From NCBI GenBank assembly GCA_964403465.1, contig CAYOFY010000071.1:1-8051 (forward strand): DNA of 8,051 nt, given 5' to 3'. How positions within the stretch are numbered: the stretch's first letter is position 1; each line of letters opens with the position of its first letter. Below the pieces are notes generated by a model. That model saw nothing but the letters and a program-made list of their open reading frames with translations. It made no database searches and was not told where the DNA came from. The position numbers and the translations under genes are program-made. This document shows, piece by piece, positions 6,408-8,051 of the stretch. Source of the DNA: JAFGKM01 sp964403465. Lineage in GTDB: Bacteria > Ratteibacteria > UBA8468 > B48-G9 > JAFGKM01.

Positions 6408-6954
6408 CGGGTTGAAGCATATTCCATCCTATCTCTATGCTTTTTTTACTGAGAGCGGCAAGTTCTCCGGCGGGAAGAATTTTTTCGGTGCCATAGTATA
6501 AACCCGTCTTGGTGAACGGAAAGAAATTGCTGTTTATTATATATGCCAGTGCTCCTGCGGCCACCATGTTGGCAGTCTTTATGCTCCCTGTTTTTTCCGC
6601 GGTTTCACTGGCAGGTATCTCTATTATTCTGCAGTCATCGGAATTGAATTTCTTGACAAGGGACGTATTCAGGACAAGAAAAGCACCCTTTTTAAGGTAT
6701 CCCCTCAGCATCTTGAAGGACTGGTCGTTCATGAACACACCTATGTCAGTTTCAGAACTTACCGGAGAAGAGATTTTTTGAGAGGAAGATATCACGATGG
6801 TGCAGTACACATAACCGCCGCGCATCTCTGCTCCATATGATGGCAGACAGGAAACCTGCATTTTCTGCTGCATCGCGGCATATGAGATTACTTTTCCCAG
6901 TGTCAGTATTCCCTGGCCGCCGGAACCCCCTGCGATTATCCTGACCTTCTCCAT
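6376..6954 (-). CDS. 2-oxoacid:ferredoxin oxidoreductase, gamma subunit (KorC/PorG-like), unaccompanied
   Basis: A 192-residue subunit of the enzymes that oxidatively decarboxylate 2-oxoacids (2-oxoglutarate, pyruvate or branched-chain oxoacids) to acyl-CoA while reducing ferredoxin. The N-terminus has IIAGGSGGQGILTLGK (glycine loop at residues 9-15) and PSYGAEMRGG at 38-47, both hallmarks of the gamma domain. The start at 6954 gives MEKVRIIAGGSGGQG, the usual family beginning, with GGGAG-like purine sequence about six to eight bases upstream. Other in-frame starts are ATG 6972, which would make an ATGA overlap with the isomerase stop, and GTG 6978. The thiamine-diphosphate beta subunit, the alpha subunit and the ferredoxin-like delta subunit normally adjacent are absent here; its neighbours are an isomerase and RtcB. 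It may complete a complex encoded elsewhere or have an independent role. Family call firm; substrate open. Confidence 0.88.
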   Translation of the reverse strand: MEKVRIIAGGSGGQGILTLGKVISYAAMQQKMQVSCLPSYGAEMRGGYVYCTIVISSSQKISSPVSSETDIGVFMNDQSFKMLRGYLKKGAFLVLNTSLVKKFNSDDCRIIEIPASETAEKTGSIKTANMVAAGALAYIINSNFFPFTKTGLYYGTEKILPAGELAALSKKSIEIGWNMLQPDGNDTHRKDQ

Positions 6955-6968
6955 CTCCTGCTCCCTCT

Positions 6969-7934
6969 TCATGCCCACCAGGCTTTTGGTTTAGGTTGCC
7001 GTATCAGTATATTCTTGAGAAAATTGATGGCTTTGCCGAGGCCTTCTTCAACACTCATGAAGCTGTCCTCGTGTTCTATGCTCAAAGTCCCGTCATATCC
7101 TGTCATTCTAAGCGTTGAGACAAAATCATTCCAGAATTCATTGCCGTGTCCGTAGCCAACTGTTCTGAAAATCCATGAACGGTTGATCTCGTCGAGATAG
7201 GTCTTTGTATCAAGAACGCCGTTCACGGAGGTGTTGTAAACATCTATCTTTGTATCTTTTGCGTGCACGTGATAGACCGCACCCTGGAGTTTTCTAATGG
7301 CGGCGATTGGGTCTATGCCCTGCCAGAAGAGATGACTCGGGTCAAAGTTGGCGCCTATCTCTTTTCCTGCGGCGCTTCTCAGTTTCAGCAGGGTTTCAGG
7401 ATTATAGACCGCAAATCCGGGATGCATCTCAAGGCATATATTTTTCACGTTGTGGTCCTTTGCAAATTTCACTTCCTCGCTCCAGTAGGGAATTACCTTT
7501 TCTTCCCACTGCCACTTCACTATCTTTGAAAAATCATCGGGCCACGGGCAGGTTACCCAGTTTGGATATTTTGCTTTTTCGCTGTCTCCGGGGCATCCGG
7601 AGAATGTTATAATGCGGGGTATTCCGAGTTTCTCGGCCAGAAGGATTGTCTTCCTCTGGACGTCTTTGTGGGCACTGGCTATTGCCTGGTCAGGATGCAA
7701 AGGGTTCCCGTGACAGGAGAGGCCGGATATCTCCAGTCCTCTTTCGCTCACGGCATCCTTGAATTTCTTCAAAGCGGAGTCATTTTTCAGAAGTTTTTCA
7801 GGATTGCAGTGAGAATTGCCTGGATAATTGCCGGTCCCTATTTCCACGGTATCCAGTCCTAAACTCTTTGCCTTGTCCAGCGCCTCTTCAAGACTCTTAT
7901 CGCCGAAAAGTACCAGAAAAACACCCAGTTTCAT
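6969..7934 (-). CDS. Sugar phosphate isomerase/epimerase-like TIM-barrel protein
   Basis: A 321-residue protein of the xylose-isomerase-like/AP-endonuclease-2 TIM-barrel superfamily (COG1082, IolE-like), whose members isomerise or epimerise sugars, inositols and related compounds using a divalent metal. MKLGVFLVLFGDKSLEEALDK begins the first strand and helix. Likely metal ligands are Glu169 (CLEMHPG), Asp198 with His201 (NFDPSHL), His224 (VYHVHAKD) and Glu287 (LSIEHED), in the order expected for the barrel. There is no signal peptide, so it is cytoplasmic. The start is well supported: GGGGAG at 7946-7941 on the minus strand lies six bases before the ATG, downstream of a strong promoter. It is the first gene of the minus-strand operon. 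No kinase, dehydrogenase or sugar transporter gene lies nearby to indicate the substrate. The superfamily call is secure; the specific reaction cannot be given. Confidence 0.9.
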   Translation of the reverse strand: MKLGVFLVLFGDKSLEEALDKAKSLGLDTVEIGTGNYPGNSHCNPEKLLKNDSALKKFKDAVSERGLEISGLSCHGNPLHPDQAIASAHKDVQRKTILLAEKLGIPRIITFSGCPGDSEKAKYPNWVTCPWPDDFSKIVKWQWEEKVIPYWSEEVKFAKDHNVKNICLEMHPGFAVYNPETLLKLRSAAGKEIGANFDPSHLFWQGIDPIAAIRKLQGAVYHVHAKDTKIDVYNTSVNGVLDTKTYLDEINRSWIFRTVGYGHGNEFWNDFVSTLRMTGYDGTLSIEHEDSFMSVEEGLGKAINFLKNILIRQPKPKAWWA

Positions 7935-7985
7935 TTTTATCTCCCCGTTTGATTTGAAAGAACTTCTATGATCTCAAACATCGTC

Positions 7986-8015
7986 ATTATATTACCATAA
8001 CAATTCCAGTGTCAA
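7986..8015 (-). promoter_or_regulatory. Sigma-70 promoter of the isomerase-rtcB-patatin operon
   Basis: Read on the minus strand, TTGACA (8015-8010) and TATAAT (7991-7986) are perfect -35 and -10 hexamers with an 18-base spacer, one base longer than ideal. Transcription should start near 7979, leaving a leader of about 45 bases that ends in GGGGAG (7946-7941) before the isomerase ATG. No other promoter of this quality was seen in the short junctions of the minus-strand operon, so it may drive all five genes. Confidence 0.8.
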
Positions 8016-8044
8016 CATTATTTCAGCCGTTTCAATTTTAACAC

Positions 8045-8051
8045 AGGGAGG
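8045..8051 (+). other. Shine-Dalgarno-like sequence at the window edge, possible divergent gene beyond
   Basis: AGGGAGG at the last seven bases is a strong plus-strand ribosome binding site. It suggests a gene starting a few bases outside the window and transcribed away from the isomerase. A weak plus-strand promoter, TTACCA (7992-7997) and CATTAT (8016-8021) with an 18-base spacer, lies inside the minus-strand promoter. No coding sequence of that gene is visible, so this rests on the short motif alone. Confidence 0.3.

Noticed and set aside
1..8051. Mobile element, CRISPR array or RNA genes
   Set aside because: No terminal repeats, transposase or integrase motifs, spaced direct repeats or tRNA/rRNA-like segments were seen on either strand.

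Overview
This window reads as chromosomal DNA of an anaerobic bacterium. Shine-Dalgarno sites are bacterial, both promoters match the sigma-70 consensus almost perfectly, and the genes are tightly packed with overlapping starts and stops. A 2-oxoacid:ferredoxin oxidoreductase subunit and three iron-sulfur proteins point to ferredoxin-based, oxygen-sensitive metabolism. I cannot name the phylum. No mobile elements, tRNA or rRNA genes, or CRISPR arrays were seen.

The layout is two convergent operons. The plus-strand unit (about 83-3435) starts at a perfect TTGACA-N17-TATAAT promoter. It encodes an IclR-family regulator followed by three related iron-sulfur proteins of the reductive-dehalogenase/QueG-like superfamily. 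The first three genes are joined by ATGA and GTGA overlaps, and the fourth follows after 12 bases. The three iron-sulfur proteins differ in length and in how many cluster cysteines they keep, so they look like specialised paralogues rather than simple duplicates. No Tat signal or membrane segment is visible, so they should act in the cytoplasm.

The minus-strand unit (about 8015 down to 3442) starts at a second near-perfect promoter. In transcription order it encodes a sugar phosphate isomerase/epimerase-like TIM barrel, a lone gamma subunit of a 2-oxoacid:ferredoxin oxidoreductase, the RNA ligase RtcB, a YgjP-like zinc metallopeptidase and a patatin-like phospholipase. Genes overlap or are separated by one base to about 14 bases, so co-transcription is likely, but the five functions do not form a recognised pathway. 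The two operons meet at 3436-3441, where the two stop codons sit inside one small hairpin.

The part most likely to be undescribed is the first operon: a regulator plus three diverged, probably interacting redox proteins of unknown substrate. The strongest functional call in the window is RtcB, whose metal ligands and guanylylated histidine are all present. There is no gene-free stretch longer than 300 bases.
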